This document shows, piece after piece, positions 47,560 to 58,949 of a DNA stretch of 64,000 nucleotides. Each line of letters opens with the position of its first letter. The stretch's first letter is position 1. The stretch covers positions 1 to 64,000 of the forward strand of contig KV748298.1 of NCBI GenBank assembly GCA_001692895.1, written 5' to 3'. The notes under the pieces were generated by a model. The model did no database searches and was not told the origin of the DNA. It worked only from the letters and a program-made list of their open reading frames with translations. Position numbers and translations under genes: made by a program. Source of the DNA: Cenococcum geophilum 1.58 (Eukaryota > Ascomycota > Dothideomycetes > Gloniales > Gloniaceae).

Positions 47560-49200
47560 TTGTCTAGGTATTTTAATAGTCTAGGTTCGTTAGGGTAACG
47601 GCTATAGAACTCTTAAAGCTTCTAAGGACTACCTATAAAGTTCTATATAAGGTACTAAGTGGGGTCTAGGTTATATCCCTTCTAACTAACGCGATACTTT
47701 AGCGTTCCCCTTATAAGTTTATAGGCTAGTATTTCCTTAATTTCCCATTCGTCGTCGCCATTAACTTAAATTGGTAGGGGTAGTTTATTCTTTTGTCTAG
47801 GCAATGGGTCGTTTATAGCTTTCCGTAGTTTATTTAGCGAGAAGATAGGGTAGACCTTAATTAAGTCTAGAAGCTTTACTTTATATAAGTTGCCTATCTT
47901 CTTAAGGACCTTATATAGTTCTACTATTTAATAGTCTAGCTTATAGCTAGGCCGTCCCGTCTTCTAGTTCTTTATTATAATCTAGACTATATTGCCTATA
48001 ATAAAGTTAGGCTTGCGCCTATGCTTATTCGCCTACTATTTTATTAATTTCTAGACTTTTCCTAGATTCGTATAGGCTACTATTTAGGCTTCTTCTAAGC
48101 GCTTGGCGTACTGCTAGGCTTCCTTATAGAATAGTTTTTCGCGTATAGTCTGGGGTCCTTTTAGTCTTTTTTAGTTAAAGCTTGTATAGGGTAAGTAGCC
48201 TATTTCTAGTTGGATAGGGGCAAATCCAGTAGAGTTATGGGGTAAGGTCGCTTGGGCATAGTCTATTAGGGGTAGTAGTTTAGCCTAGTTATCCTAGAAG
48301 TAGTTAATAAAAGGCCAGAATCTTTAGTCTAAATATTAATTTATAATCTCTATCTAGCCGTCTATCTAGGGGTAATATACTATAGAGAGCTTTAGCCTAA
48401 TACCTAGGATCCAGGTAAATTCGTTCTAGAAGGCTAATATAAACTACGGCCTATAATCGGATATAATAGTATCTAGTAGTCCGTAAATTTAGTAGACGTA
48501 GTAGATATACAGTTGGGCCGCCTCTTTAGCATCGATATTCTTGTAATAGGGAATTAAGAACGGGCGCTTACTAAAGCGGTTAACTAGAATTATAACTATA
48601 TCGTATCCGTCACGGTCTGTAGGTAGCTTATAGAAATCTATAAAGATATACTACTAAGGGCGTTCTAGTATTGGGAGTGGTTTTAATAGTCCTAGGGTCT
48701 TATCTTAGGGGATTATAAATCTATAACAGCCGTCGCAGTTTTATATATAACGGTTAATATCTATAACCATTCTGGGCTAGTAGTAACGGTTACTAATAAT
48801 CTTATAAGTCTTATTCTTTCTAGGGTGGGCCGTAGAGACCTAGGTATGTGCTTTAGTAATAAGCTAAGTCCATAGATTCTATTCCTTTACTACTACTAGC
48901 CGTTCCTAATATTTAAGTAATCTATTTTTAAGGGACTATGGGCTAGTAACGTTCTTTGCCTTTTTACGGTACTCCTATAGGGAAGGGGCTGTACGGTTTA
49001 CCTATAGTAATTTATCGATAAAGCTAAATCCTAAGGGGTTAATAGGATATATCTCAGCACCTAAGGAGTCTATACTTAGTTCTGCCTATATCTAGGGGTT
49101 AAGGTGCTCTAGTTATAGTAGTACCTAGGTCCGTAATAAGATCTTTACTACCACCTGGTTATTTAGGTCCTGTTTACGCCTTATAAAAGCATCCGCACGG
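47560..49200 (-). pseudogene. Integrase and chromodomain remnant of element F
   Basis: A chromodomain-like tail reads FYSRYPNEPRLLKYLDKWME at about 47,545-47,610 after a WLGY-type core. Integrase motifs lie at about 48,050-49,000. This is the last part of the polyprotein. Broken at many places. Confidence 0.7.
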
Positions 49201-49249
49201 TTTATAGCGCCTAGTCTATATATAATTAAGAAGTTAAACTAAGATAGGA

Positions 49250-50420
49250 TATCCGCCTAGCGTGCCTACCGGGCCGTAAGGGCCTTAGTTATTATAAAGT
49301 ATTCTAGGGCTTTATAATCCGAAACTACCTTAATAGGCTTAGGGGTCCCCTCTAGCTATATATACTAGTGCTGAAAGCTAGAGATAATAGCCAGCATTTC
49401 TTTATTATAGATATGGTAGTTTAGCTTAGCATCTATTATAGTCTTTAAATAGTATGCAATAGGGTGCCATTCTCCGTCCGGTTACTTCTAGGAAAAAATA
49501 CTAGCTATTACACCGTCTAAGGCATTAGTTTCTAGCATTAAGGGCCGTTCTAAGTTAAAGTAGGTAAGTAAGGGAGCCAATACCAGCCGTTTTTTAAGCT
49601 TATTAAAGGCCTGTATATATATAGCATTAAAGTAAAATAGCTAGTCTTTCCTAGTAAGGCGGTTAAGAGGCTAGGCGATCCTACTATAGTTCTTAATAAA
49701 GCGTTAGTAGAAGTTACAGAAACCTAAAAATGATTATACCCCCTTTACGGTCCGTAGGGGTGTCTACTAGTTAATTACGGCCGTTTTCCCTAGGTCGGCC
49801 TTAATTCCGTTTATACTAATAATAAAACCTAGGTACTTTATACGCTTAATACTAAATTCCAACTTCTTAATATTGGCCTAGAGACCAGCCTTATAGAGCT
49901 ATTATAGAACTTTATAGACGTGCTCCTCGTATTCTAGCTCGTTCTTAAAGTAAATTATAATATTATCTAGGTAGGCCGTATAGAAATCGTTAAGGTAGTT
50001 AAAGAGTATATTATTTATATACCGCTAGTACGTAGCTAGTCCGTTAATTAGTCTAAAAGGAAGTACCTTATATTTATACGTTCCGTAATAGGTTTAAAAT
50101 GTAATAAGCTCCTTAAACCTAGGGTTTATCCTAATTTAGTAGAAGGCCTAGCGGATATTAAGCTTTGTAAAGATCTTAGCTCTACTTATTTGGGTAAAAG
50201 TCTTATTAAGTAAGGGTAGCAGGTAGCGGTCCTTGCGGGTTATATTATTTAGCTTATAGTAGTTAATATAGAAGCGCAGTCCTTTATTTAGCTTTTTAGT
50301 AAAGAGAATAGGTAAGTTAAAAGGGGCTTAGCTAGGCTTAATAAAGCCCTTATTTAGGTTATTAATAAGGTACTACTTTATAGCCTATAATTTAGCGATA
50401 GACTATGGGTAGAGAGGGCT
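49250..50420 (-). pseudogene. RNase H and reverse transcriptase remnant of element F
   Basis: The RT catalytic box (AYLDNII, a YLDD relative) lies near 49,960-49,985, preceded by YKVLPFRLINGLATY near 50,025-50,075. RNase H follows to the left at about 49,250-49,560 with DYKALEYF-type residues. Many breaks. Confidence 0.85.
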
Positions 50421-51279
50421 AAAGCTAAGGGTACTTCCCTTACCTTAATTAATCTTAATCTTATAGTTATATAGTTAGTAAGGCGGAAGTATATCTAACG
50501 CTGCCTTGGAGAATACGTCCTTAAATTTCCAGTGTTAATTAGGCAGTTTTTGTTCTACTAGTTCCTTATCTATAAGCTCGCTTTCCTATCCGCTAAGCTT
50601 ACTTTCCTTTTCCTTAATTATTTAATTAATTTTATATAGGCTAGTTGCAAAGGCAACGGTATTAGGCTAAACTAAGTTCTGGTAGAATCTTATAGCGCCA
50701 ATATAGTAGATATTAATTAGTAGGAGGTCCGCAAGTTTCTTTACAGATGCTTATTAGGCTGTATCTTGCGGTATAGGGTTTATAGTCTTCCTTAGCTTAC
50801 GTTCCATTTTCTATAAGTTATTCTTCCTGTCTATTAGCTTAGTATAGCATCCGATATTTCTAGTTTTCCTTTAGGGCTGCGTAGGGCTTAGGTTCTCTGT
50901 AGAGGGCTTAGCTAGGTCACTATTAACTTCCTAGGTCTCTAGTGCGGGTGGCGTAATATATATAGTCTGGGGGCGGCGTAGTATACAAATCCGTTAAGAA
51001 TTAAGACGTATATCCTTCTTAAAGGCCTAGTCCTTACGTATAGCATTAGCCTAGTAAATAGTATTAATCTAGGGCCGTATAAGGTTTTCTATTATAATAC
51101 TAATTTCTTTTATAAAGGAAGGGGTTAGGGGTAAGGTTTTAGGCTAGATAAGCCGTCTATTCCGTATATTAAGCTATAAGCCTAAATAGGCTAGCTATTT
51201 TCTCCTTATAATTATATTATAGCTCCTAAGGTCTGTAATAAGAAAGGGGATATTATACTACCCTTATCCGTTAACGCGG

Positions 51280-52682
51280 AGGTAAATCCGCAAGATGGTT
51301 GTAATAGGTAGCCCTATTTATCTATTATACCCGCAAATAGAAATTAGTTTAGGCAGTTCTTTAAGGGGTATATTTAAAAAGTTAGCTAGCTTTACGGCAT
51401 ACTAGGTGTCTATTAAGGTAAAGGTATTTACTCTAGAGTTAGCTAAAGTAAAGGTTAAAACTTAATATTTATTACGGAATAAAGTATAAGGGATAGTGTA
51501 TCTTTTTCTACTAACTAGCTAACCTAGATTAATATATAATATATTAATCCCTTTTAACCCTAGAGAGGAGTCTTTCTCTAAGGTTCCTCTTTTTTTTAAC
51601 TCTATACTATCCTCCTAAATTAATAGAACCTTAGCTATTTTTATCTTTATCTAGCAATCCTTTATAAGGTAGTCTTTCTAGCTATATAAGAAGTAAGCTC
51701 CTTAATTACTAAGGGCCTATTTATAGGGGTTATTATATATAGGCTAAGTGTGCGCCGGACCCGCAGTAGGACTAGCTATATAGCTAGCTGCTAAATTAAT
51801 GGCGGGCTGTACGGCTAGTGCCGTAAAAGTTATAGATCGTGCTAGAGTGTTACGGGCCATTTATATAGTGCTTACAGCCTAGTTTAGAGAGTTTCTAGCT
51901 TTATACCGCTTAACTTATACCTTAATTTAATAAAAGCCCTAGTTAATAGCTAGGAAGTAGTCCGTAAGTACCTTTAGCGTCTATACGGTAGTAAAAACTA
52001 GCAGTATAGCGCGCTATAGGTCTAGGGTAAGCTTATTAAAGAGGTCTAGCATTAGGTCTTTATAGGAAATTTAGGCTTAACCGGCTAGGTATAGAAAGCG
52101 GGTCTAAAAGGCTAAAAAGGTCTCCGTTGTCTTTATATTAAGAGCTTTATAATTAAGGCGGGCGTTTTATATCTTAAAGGGGTCCTTATAAATAGAGGAT
52201 AGGTGGTTAACTATCTCTTCTTTAGAGAGGAAGGGGTCTGCTAAGTCCTAGGCGTATTACGGACGTAGGTACGTTTATACGTCTCCGCCGGTGCGGCCGG
52301 AGGTATAGGCTATCTTAGCTTAAGTAGTGGGGAAGTGGTCCGTATTAACTTTAAGCTTATCCTATAATTAAAGCTTCCAGTTATTAAATATAGGGTTAGC
52401 TCCGTCTGTAAGTAATAGGGGGTCCACAACCTTTGCGGACCGTAATAATGCTAATGCTATATATTAGGCTAGGGCCTTAAAAACTATAGTAAGTCTCTAG
52501 GTATCTAATAACTCCTCGCTAGGTATAGGGGTGTTTCTAGTTTTAAGCAGCTCTCGAAGCCATTTAATTTCGGTATTAGCTGCTATAAGCTCTTCCTAGG
52601 GAGTTAAGACGGCGACTATTTTACTATTAGAGGTATTTGCGGGTCCTATAGTGGCTTTGCCAGCTACTATATTTCTTAGCAT
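51280..52682 (-). pseudogene. gag and protease remnant of element F
   Basis: Start complement at 52,680-52,682. The capsid region shows a FNNWKL block near 52,365 and a KDPFK block near 52,190, both shared with fossils B and J. The protease region is near 51,280-51,470 (LIDTQYAVKLANF follows the expected active-site position). Broken at many places. Confidence 0.65.
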
Positions 52683-53125
52683 AGTAGTAGGGGTATTAGG
52701 TAATTTCTGGTGTTTATTTATTTTCTAGGGATTCTGGTCCGTGTATATCCTATTCTTAGGTTTCGCGTTCTATTTATATTCTTTTAGTTCTTGGGTTTAT
52801 CCTATCCTTATAGTCCTAGTAATATCCTTAGGGTCCTATTCTATATCCTTATCCTATTCGTGGTCTTATAGATAGATATATTTAAGTTCCTTCTTAGGAA
52901 GAAGAATAAGCGAGCTTTAGATAATATTAGCGACTTAGTTAATTAAGGCATAAGTATAGCAAGAGGGGCGCGTAAGCCTATATAATTAGTAGTCTATAAA
53001 TAAGAATCTAAAGCTAAAGAAAGGAAAGGGGAAGAACGGAAGCACCACTTAAAGTTATATACAATCCTCTGGTCACGTAATGGCAAGTTACGGCAATCTG
53101 ACGGCAATTTGTTAGTGCTGTAATA

Positions 53126-53718
53126 TTGCCCTTATTAATACCATAGGACGTAAACTAACGTGTAAAGGGATAGCTTAGGGCATTAAAGGTATAGTGGCAG
53201 TAATATATATGTATAATTATAGACCTATAGACACTGGTCTAGCCTTTATAGCTATTATTATAGCCCTCTAAAAGGCGCTAATATCTATTTAAATTACCTT
53301 TATATTTTAGGCGTATTATTTTTAGGTCCCTTAGGTTTAGATAAGCTTCGCTAATATAGTAACGGCTATTTAAAGGGTTATAATTATAGTAGTATACTTC
53401 TTGTCTATATTAAGAGATTACTTCTATAGTACCTACTAGGTTTATTTTACGGCTTATATAGTTTATAAAACGCGTTCCTAAAGGGCACGCTGTTTAATTA
53501 GGTTTATTAGAATTAAGGGCTTATTTATTTATTATAGTCTAGCTTTAGGGCTGTATACTGGAAAATACTATATATACCTCTACTAACGCTAAATTAGGGT
53601 GTATAGTATTAATAGGAAGGATTTTTATAGTCCTTTAGAGACTATATAAGCTCTATTTAGCTAGTTTTAAAGGGCTTATTAGTAGGTAATTGCATTATAT
53701 TTATATAGAGTATAAGTT
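53126..53718. other. Degraded AT-rich sequence right of element F
   Basis: No coding or repeat family is recognised. TA-rich throughout, probably older transposon sequence fully worn by RIP. Confidence 0.3.
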
Positions 53719-53720
53719 AA

Positions 53721-54680
53721 ATATTTATACTAATAGTATTATAAAATAATAAGCTCTATACTATAGCTATAGATAAACCTTTAAAAGGCAAGTAAGTAAC
53801 TAGTAAGATACTAGGTATAGCTATATAGAATAATATATATAAGTAAGGTAACCCTATTACCTTACTTATATATATTATTCTATATAGCTATGCCCAGTAT
53901 TTTACTAGTTACTTACTTACCTTTTAGGTTTTTATCTATAGCCATAGTATAAAGCTTATTATTTTATAATAGTAACTAGTAAGATACCTAAGGTCCTATA
54001 GATTTAATTATTAATTTTACTTAGCTAACTTAGAGATAGCCTTTACTAGTTAATATATTAGGTCTATTTTCTATAACTAGGGTCCTTATAACTAGGGTCC
54101 TTACAACTAGGGTCTATAACCTGCTAATAACCTATTAGTATAACCTATACTAATATAACTAAAGTATAAGGCGGCCTTTTTAGGCACTATACTATAGCTA
54201 TTAAAGGTTTAATATATTAAGCCTATATACCCTTAAGATATAGTATTACTATAGCTATTACGGGACTAGCACGCGTTATAACTTGGCTTATAAGCGTACG
54301 CGTATGTATAAGCACGGACCTAACCCCTAAGCGACACGTATATATACCGCCTCACCTCTATACATAGATCCTTATATAACATCATTTGTTAATAATATAT
54401 AGTTACCTCGTAACTTATACCTTAATAGTTAGAATATACTGTAATAATAGCTTCGTCTAATCTACGCTTTTAAGTCTAAGAAATAGGGTATTATACCTAA
54501 AGATAGTTATTATTAAAAGGGAGGTATTATTAGGTAATAGAGTTATATTATTTATATATATTATTCTATATAGCTATACTTAGTATNTTACTAGTTACTT
54601 ACTTACCTTTTAAGATTTTATCTATACTAATAGCTATAGTATAGAGCTTATTGTTTTATAATACTATTAGTATAAATATA
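53721..54680. mobile_element. Foldback/MITE-like element with about 120-bp terminal inverted repeats
   Basis: The left end (53,721-53,840) is the inverted complement of 54,553-54,680, including TATTTATACTAATAGTATTA at the outer edge. Inside, 53,739-53,851 and 53,857-53,970 form a second, nearly perfect palindrome (arms about 113 bp, loop 5 bp), so the arm is present three times. No transposase is visible. One N lies in the right arm. It may be a non-autonomous DNA element with a partial inverted duplication. Confidence 0.65.
54073..54115. repeat. 15-bp tandem repeat, about three copies
   Basis: Unit ATAACTAGGGTCCTT, with copies at 54,073, 54,088 and 54,103. Located in the interior of the foldback element. 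Confidence 0.8.
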
Positions 54681-55032
54681 CTTATAAAATATATATTAGC
54701 TATACCTATAATAGTATTAAGGTATACTACCTACTAAATACTACTATCCCCTACTATTAGCTCGCCTTCTACTAGCGCCTTAACGGCTAGCTCTCTATAT
54801 TTATTTATACTGGCCCTAGCGGCCCCTTTTCCTTCTCCTTCTCTTTAGCTTAGTATCTTTATAATATAGTATTTATTTAAGCTTTAGTTTAGAGGCATTT
54901 ATTTAAGCCATAACAATTTTAAATTTTAGCTTAAATAGGTAATTATATACTTAAGCCTAAAGCTTTACTAATATATAGTACTAATATATAAAAAAGCTAT
55001 ATAAATAGCTCTATAAATATCTATATAATTAA

Positions 55033-55408
55033 TTATATTTATTGCCTAATTTGGTCCCTTTTTTAGGTCTATATAGGCTTTTACCTTCTATATATAGGAA
55101 AAAACCCCTAGTAGGGAAAAAGCCTAAGTATATCCTTCTAGCTAGTTTTATACGCTCCGCCTTTGCCTAGCCTATATATCTTTATAATAAGTCTACCTTA
55201 TATACTATACTTCTAAGGTATCTTTAAAAGATCTAGGGTAGGAGTAAGTAAAAGGGTTTAGTAATTCGCCTATAAGCTACCTTTAGCTAGGTAGGAATAT
55301 CTAGTCCCTAAGGGGTTAAAAGGGGGCGTATCTACAGGTGTCCTCCTATTAGATCTTATATACTACCTAGAATTACTAAAGGACTCCTTAGCCTATAAGC
55401 CATTATAA
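55033..55408 (-). mobile_element. 5-prime-truncated copy of the Tad1-like LINE
   Basis: Aligns over its whole length with 22,801-23,170, the 3-prime end of the LINE at 22,805-28,050, in the same orientation. It carries more C-to-T type change than that copy. The flanks TAATTAATTA (55,026-55,035) and TGATTAATTA (55,410-55,419) may be a target duplication. It interrupts the flank of the 12-bp array family. Confidence 0.85.
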
Positions 55409-55536
55409 TTGATTAATTAGTTATTTATATAAATGCCTATATAAATGCCTATATAAATAAATAAATAAATATTTATATACTTTGCAATTAATTGCTAGTA
55501 TAAATATATACGTTTATATACCTATATATCTATATA

Positions 55537-55861
55537 AAGCCCTATATAAGGCTCTGCACGAGGCTCTGCATAAAGCTCTACACGAAGCTCTGCGTGAAGC
55601 TCTACATAAAGCTCTGCACGAAGCTCTGCACGAAGCTCTGCACGAGGCTCTACACGAAGCTCTATACGAAGCTCTGCACAAAGCTCTGCACAAGGCTCTA
55701 TAGAAGCTCTGCACGAAGCTCTGCACGAAGCTCTGCACGAAGCTCTGCATAAAGCTCTGCACGAAGCTCTGCATAAAGCTCTGCACGAAGCTCTGCATAA
55801 AGCTCTGCACGAAGCTCTGCACGAGGCTCTGCAGAAGCTCTGCACAAGGCTCTACCTAAAG
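55537..55861. repeat. 12-bp minisatellite array (GAAGCTCTGCAC family), second locus
   Basis: About 27 units of GAAGCTCTGCAC and close variants, with a few shortened units (near 55,700 and 55,833) that shift the phase. The same family as 34,845-35,345, which uses mostly GAAGCTCTGCTC. Open frames up to about 107 residues on either strand are by-products. Confidence 0.9.
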
Positions 55862-55869
55862 CTTACCCC

Positions 55870-56284
55870 CTTCTACGAAGCAAATCTATACCTACTAGCA
55901 GTCCTTAATTATTATTTAAAGCTAGCTTATTAGTTTAGGTACTCTAGCTGCAGTAAGAAGAGGGCGGTGGGAGGGGTACGGCTGCTACGACTTAGGGTCG
56001 TCGGGCGCAATAACGAGATAACGAATTGGAATCGGGCAAATCGGGCAACGTAGTCTTCTTCGCCAGGTTTAATTTGGTAATTCTAGCCATTAGGAATAGC
56101 CTAGGGAGCTATAAAAGCTAAGACAATTTGGCTTAAAGTAGGTATATATAGGCCTAAATACCCCGCGCGGGACTAATAAAAATCCAAACCGTGTACTAGA
56201 CCTTCTAATGAAGGTCTTGCCAAAAGCGGCTAGCGTCTTGGCAAGGTAAGCCTTGGCAAGAAGGTCTGGGAACGAGATAAAACA
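55870..56284. other. GC-richer LTR- or leader-like segment with inverted repeats
   Basis: Less worn by RIP than its surroundings. It includes GACCTTC-TAAT-GAAGGTC at 56,203-56,220 and several TTGGCAAG/CTTGCCAA elements to 56,270. It runs without a visible border into the 97-bp LTR-end repeat and may be the upstream part of that LTR. Confidence 0.4.
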
Positions 56285-56381
56285 CGTTATACCTACGCGT
56301 AGCTGATATAAGCTGTACGTAAGGTGTACGCGAGAGCACGGGGCTCTCCTATAGAGGCCCCTGCGGTAGGGTTCCGTGACA
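56285..56381 (-). repeat. 97-bp LTR-end repeat, second copy
   Basis: Direct counterpart of 7,446-7,542, less mutated, ending GGTTCCGTGACA. It abuts the interior of a Gypsy gag at 56,382, so this end probably marks an old insertion into that gag. Orientation is inferred from the 7.4-kb copy, where a polypurine complement follows. Confidence 0.55.
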
Positions 56382-56396
56382 CGCCTAGACGCATTT

Positions 56397-56577
56397 TGTT
56401 AGATAATTTAAATAGAGCTGTTTATTAATGAAATGGGTTAATTAATTAATAATCTTAACTTAATCATTAATTAAGGTTCTTAATAAGCCCCTAGGGCTTT
56501 AAGCTATAAAGAGATTTTACAGTATATAGGCTCCGTGCACGTAACCTACGCCTTTATAGAATATAGATTATCTAATA
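56397..56577 (-). repeat. 3-prime LTR of Copia element G
   Basis: 181 bp, TGTTAGATAA to TTATCTAATA. Heavily transition-mutated relative to its partner. Confidence 0.93.
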
Positions 56578-56879
56578 TACCCCCTTAGCTTTAAGCTCTT
56601 TAAGGTCAAAGCTAACTACCTTCTTATATCCGTTAATGAGTTAATTAAACCGTAATCTTATCTAAATCCTTCTGTCTTGCTCTGTTACTGTCCCTAAGGT
56701 CCTCTAATTACTTCTCCTTATTTAGCCGCTCCTTAATATTTACTATTCCAATTATATTAATAAAGCTTTGAAACCTCTGCTTGGGCAGGGCCTTTATAAG
56801 TCTATTAGCGATCATCTCCTTTATCGCTGTTTATTAAAATCGTACTTGTTTTATTACGTATTCCTAATATAGCTAGTAT

Positions 56880-58750
56880 TAATAAATATTAACGTATTAG
56901 AGCTTCGTAATTAGCTTTACCGTATCTTTTATAATTAGTTAGAGCGTCTAGGTGTTATCGCATTTAATAATTAAGGGCTTATTTAAGCGTAACGTTATTG
57001 CTTTAAATAGCCTACTAATAAAGATAGCTTCCTTTACAGTCTATAATAGGGCTAATAACTCAGCTTCTATACTTAACGTTATAACCATACCTTACTTATT
57101 TACTCTTTAGGCGACCAGCCCCCTAAATAGCTTTATAATATATCCTTACGAGCTCTTTCTATCGACAGAGTTGTCCGTAAATAATGCGTCGCTAGCATAG
57201 ATAAATGATTACGCTTCACTTTTACCGTCTCTTCCGTCATCTTACCCTTTATCGCGTATTCCTTTATCTCTCCCTCTACCGTTTATTCCTTCCTTATCTC
57301 CTCTATAGCAGATTACTCTGCTTCTCGTACTATATAAGTACTAGATAACTCTATCTACTGCTTAATAATGCTCTTAGCTTAGGTCCTAATTAAACCTTAC
57401 TAGCCTTAATGCTGTAAAGGCAATATCCGGACGCGTTATAGTGGCTGTATAGAGTACTAAACCTAATTTCTCTAATATAGCATTATAGAGGCTAGTAGGG
57501 ATATAGGACGGACTAATAGGTCTATATTAGGGGACGGACACGTCAGACGGATTAATTGGTAATTAATAGGGAGGAGTTCCGATTCTGCCATAGGCGTGTC
57601 TAAAAGACGCCCTCTAAGATCTATCTTATACTAGTTAGCTATCTTTTTAATATAGGCTTCCTAGGATAGCTATAGGAGCCTCTAGCTATAATTATATAGT
57701 ACGTGGATTCTTAGGAACTATTTTAGCTCGCTAAGAGTACTTATCTAGTATTCCTTACTCAGCTTCTTAATTACTTCTTAAGCTTTCTTCTTATCTATCT
57801 TTTGGTAGCAGAAGACAATATTATTAATATAGAAGAAGATGATTATTTCACCTTTTAGCATAACATACGGCTCCTAAGGTACCTCTTTAAAACCCAATTT
57901 ATTTAATAAGCTCGTGAGATTTTTCTGCTATAATAGTGGTAATTATTATAGTCCGTATAGGGCTTTTCTTAAGCGTAGTACTTTATCTGTCTTTCCTTTA
58001 TTAAACCCTAGCGGTAGCTTTATATAAACAACCTCGTTAAGATCGCAATGGACAAACGCGTTAACTATATCTATCTATATCATCTCCAGGTCGAATTTTG
58101 CGGTAATCGCCATAAAGGTTTAGAAGGTCGTACTAGCTAATATAGTAGCTCTTATAGGTAGGTCTCTTGGGGACTATTAATTTCCGCATACTACTAAGCG
58201 TGCCTTACAGTTCTAAAGGAATCCATACTTGTTTGTCTTGTAGACGAATACTTACATTAAGCTAAGAACCTACTATCCCTTTGCGTACTTCTTATCTATT
58301 TCTTAAAACGACCTCATTTAATGATAAGATTAGAGATAGGCTTATTAAGCCTCTTAGAACTAATCTTAAAGAGGGTACGTATTAAGGTCGTGGATTAACT
58401 AAGGTGGTAAAGGTAAGTTCTTCCTGTATAATCTAACATTACGTATTCTACCTGATTTCAGCTTGCTATTATTAAGTTAACCTATTAAGGTTAAACTTCC
58501 TTCCTACTAAGAAGGCGCTATAATAGGCTAAAGTAATTCTTTTAGTAATAAAGTCTTTAAACCTATTATCGCCGGCTTCCTTAAATAAGTCTTTAACTAA
58601 GTTGTTAAACACCCCCTAAGTGTAAAACGCATCTCCTACTTAATAAGCGACGTCTTAATTAGTACCTTATTTATCTAACTTTATAGAATACTTAACGTAA
58701 AAGGTATATAGAGATTCTGTGTCTTCTTCTATTAGAGGTAGCGTATAGTA
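56880..58750 (-). pseudogene. RNase H and reverse transcriptase remnant of Copia element G
   Basis: RT: VNAFVHCDLNEVVYIKLPLG near 58,020-58,080, a YGL block near 57,950 and a YINNI catalytic-box relative near 57,810-57,830. RNase H: a VDRKSS-GYIIKLFGG block near 57,100-57,165, typical of Copia. Many breaks. Confidence 0.85.
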
Positions 58751-58949
58751 CGCATCTTTAAGAGCTCTTACAAGTTTAAGATCTGCTAACTTATTAAAGG
58801 TTTAAACTAGCTTATTAACGTCGTTGTCTTCCTTTTAAATTAACGGTTTAAATACTTCTTTATTATCTTCCAGAAGGACCTTATTCTTAGTTAAAGTATT
58901 AAAGAGTTTAATCTTCTTAATTAGCGTATCTAATTCGGCGTATAGATCC

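Larger units (their letters stand above)
47163..53125 (-). mobile_element. Ty3/Gypsy chromovirus fossil with both LTRs (element F)
   Basis: LTRs at 47,163-47,384 (222 bp) and 52,925-53,125 (201 bp) both begin T(G/A)TTAGCGACTTAGTTAATT and end GTAATA; the length difference lies in a block of GGCAAT-type repeats. The left LTR is followed by TTACCCCCCCC, a polypurine complement. Reading leftward: gag (start near 52,682), protease, RT, RNase H, integrase, chromodomain. The 5-bp flanks are AGGCC and TTGCC, not an exact duplication. Structurally whole, coding broken at very many places. Its gag is of the same lineage as fragments B and J. Confidence 0.88.

Noticed and set aside
47158-53130. Target duplication for element F
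   Set aside because: The flanking pentamers AGGCC and TTGCC agree at only three of five positions, so I do not claim one.
55482-55845. Open frames encoding LHEALHEA- or QSFVQSFM-type peptides
   Set aside because: By-products of the second 12-bp array.
7446-56381. The two 97-bp LTR ends as the pair of one 49-kb element
   Set aside because: The outer flanks are GGAGG and CGCCT, not a target duplication, and no single interior connects them. Two independent relics are simpler, though nesting is not excluded.
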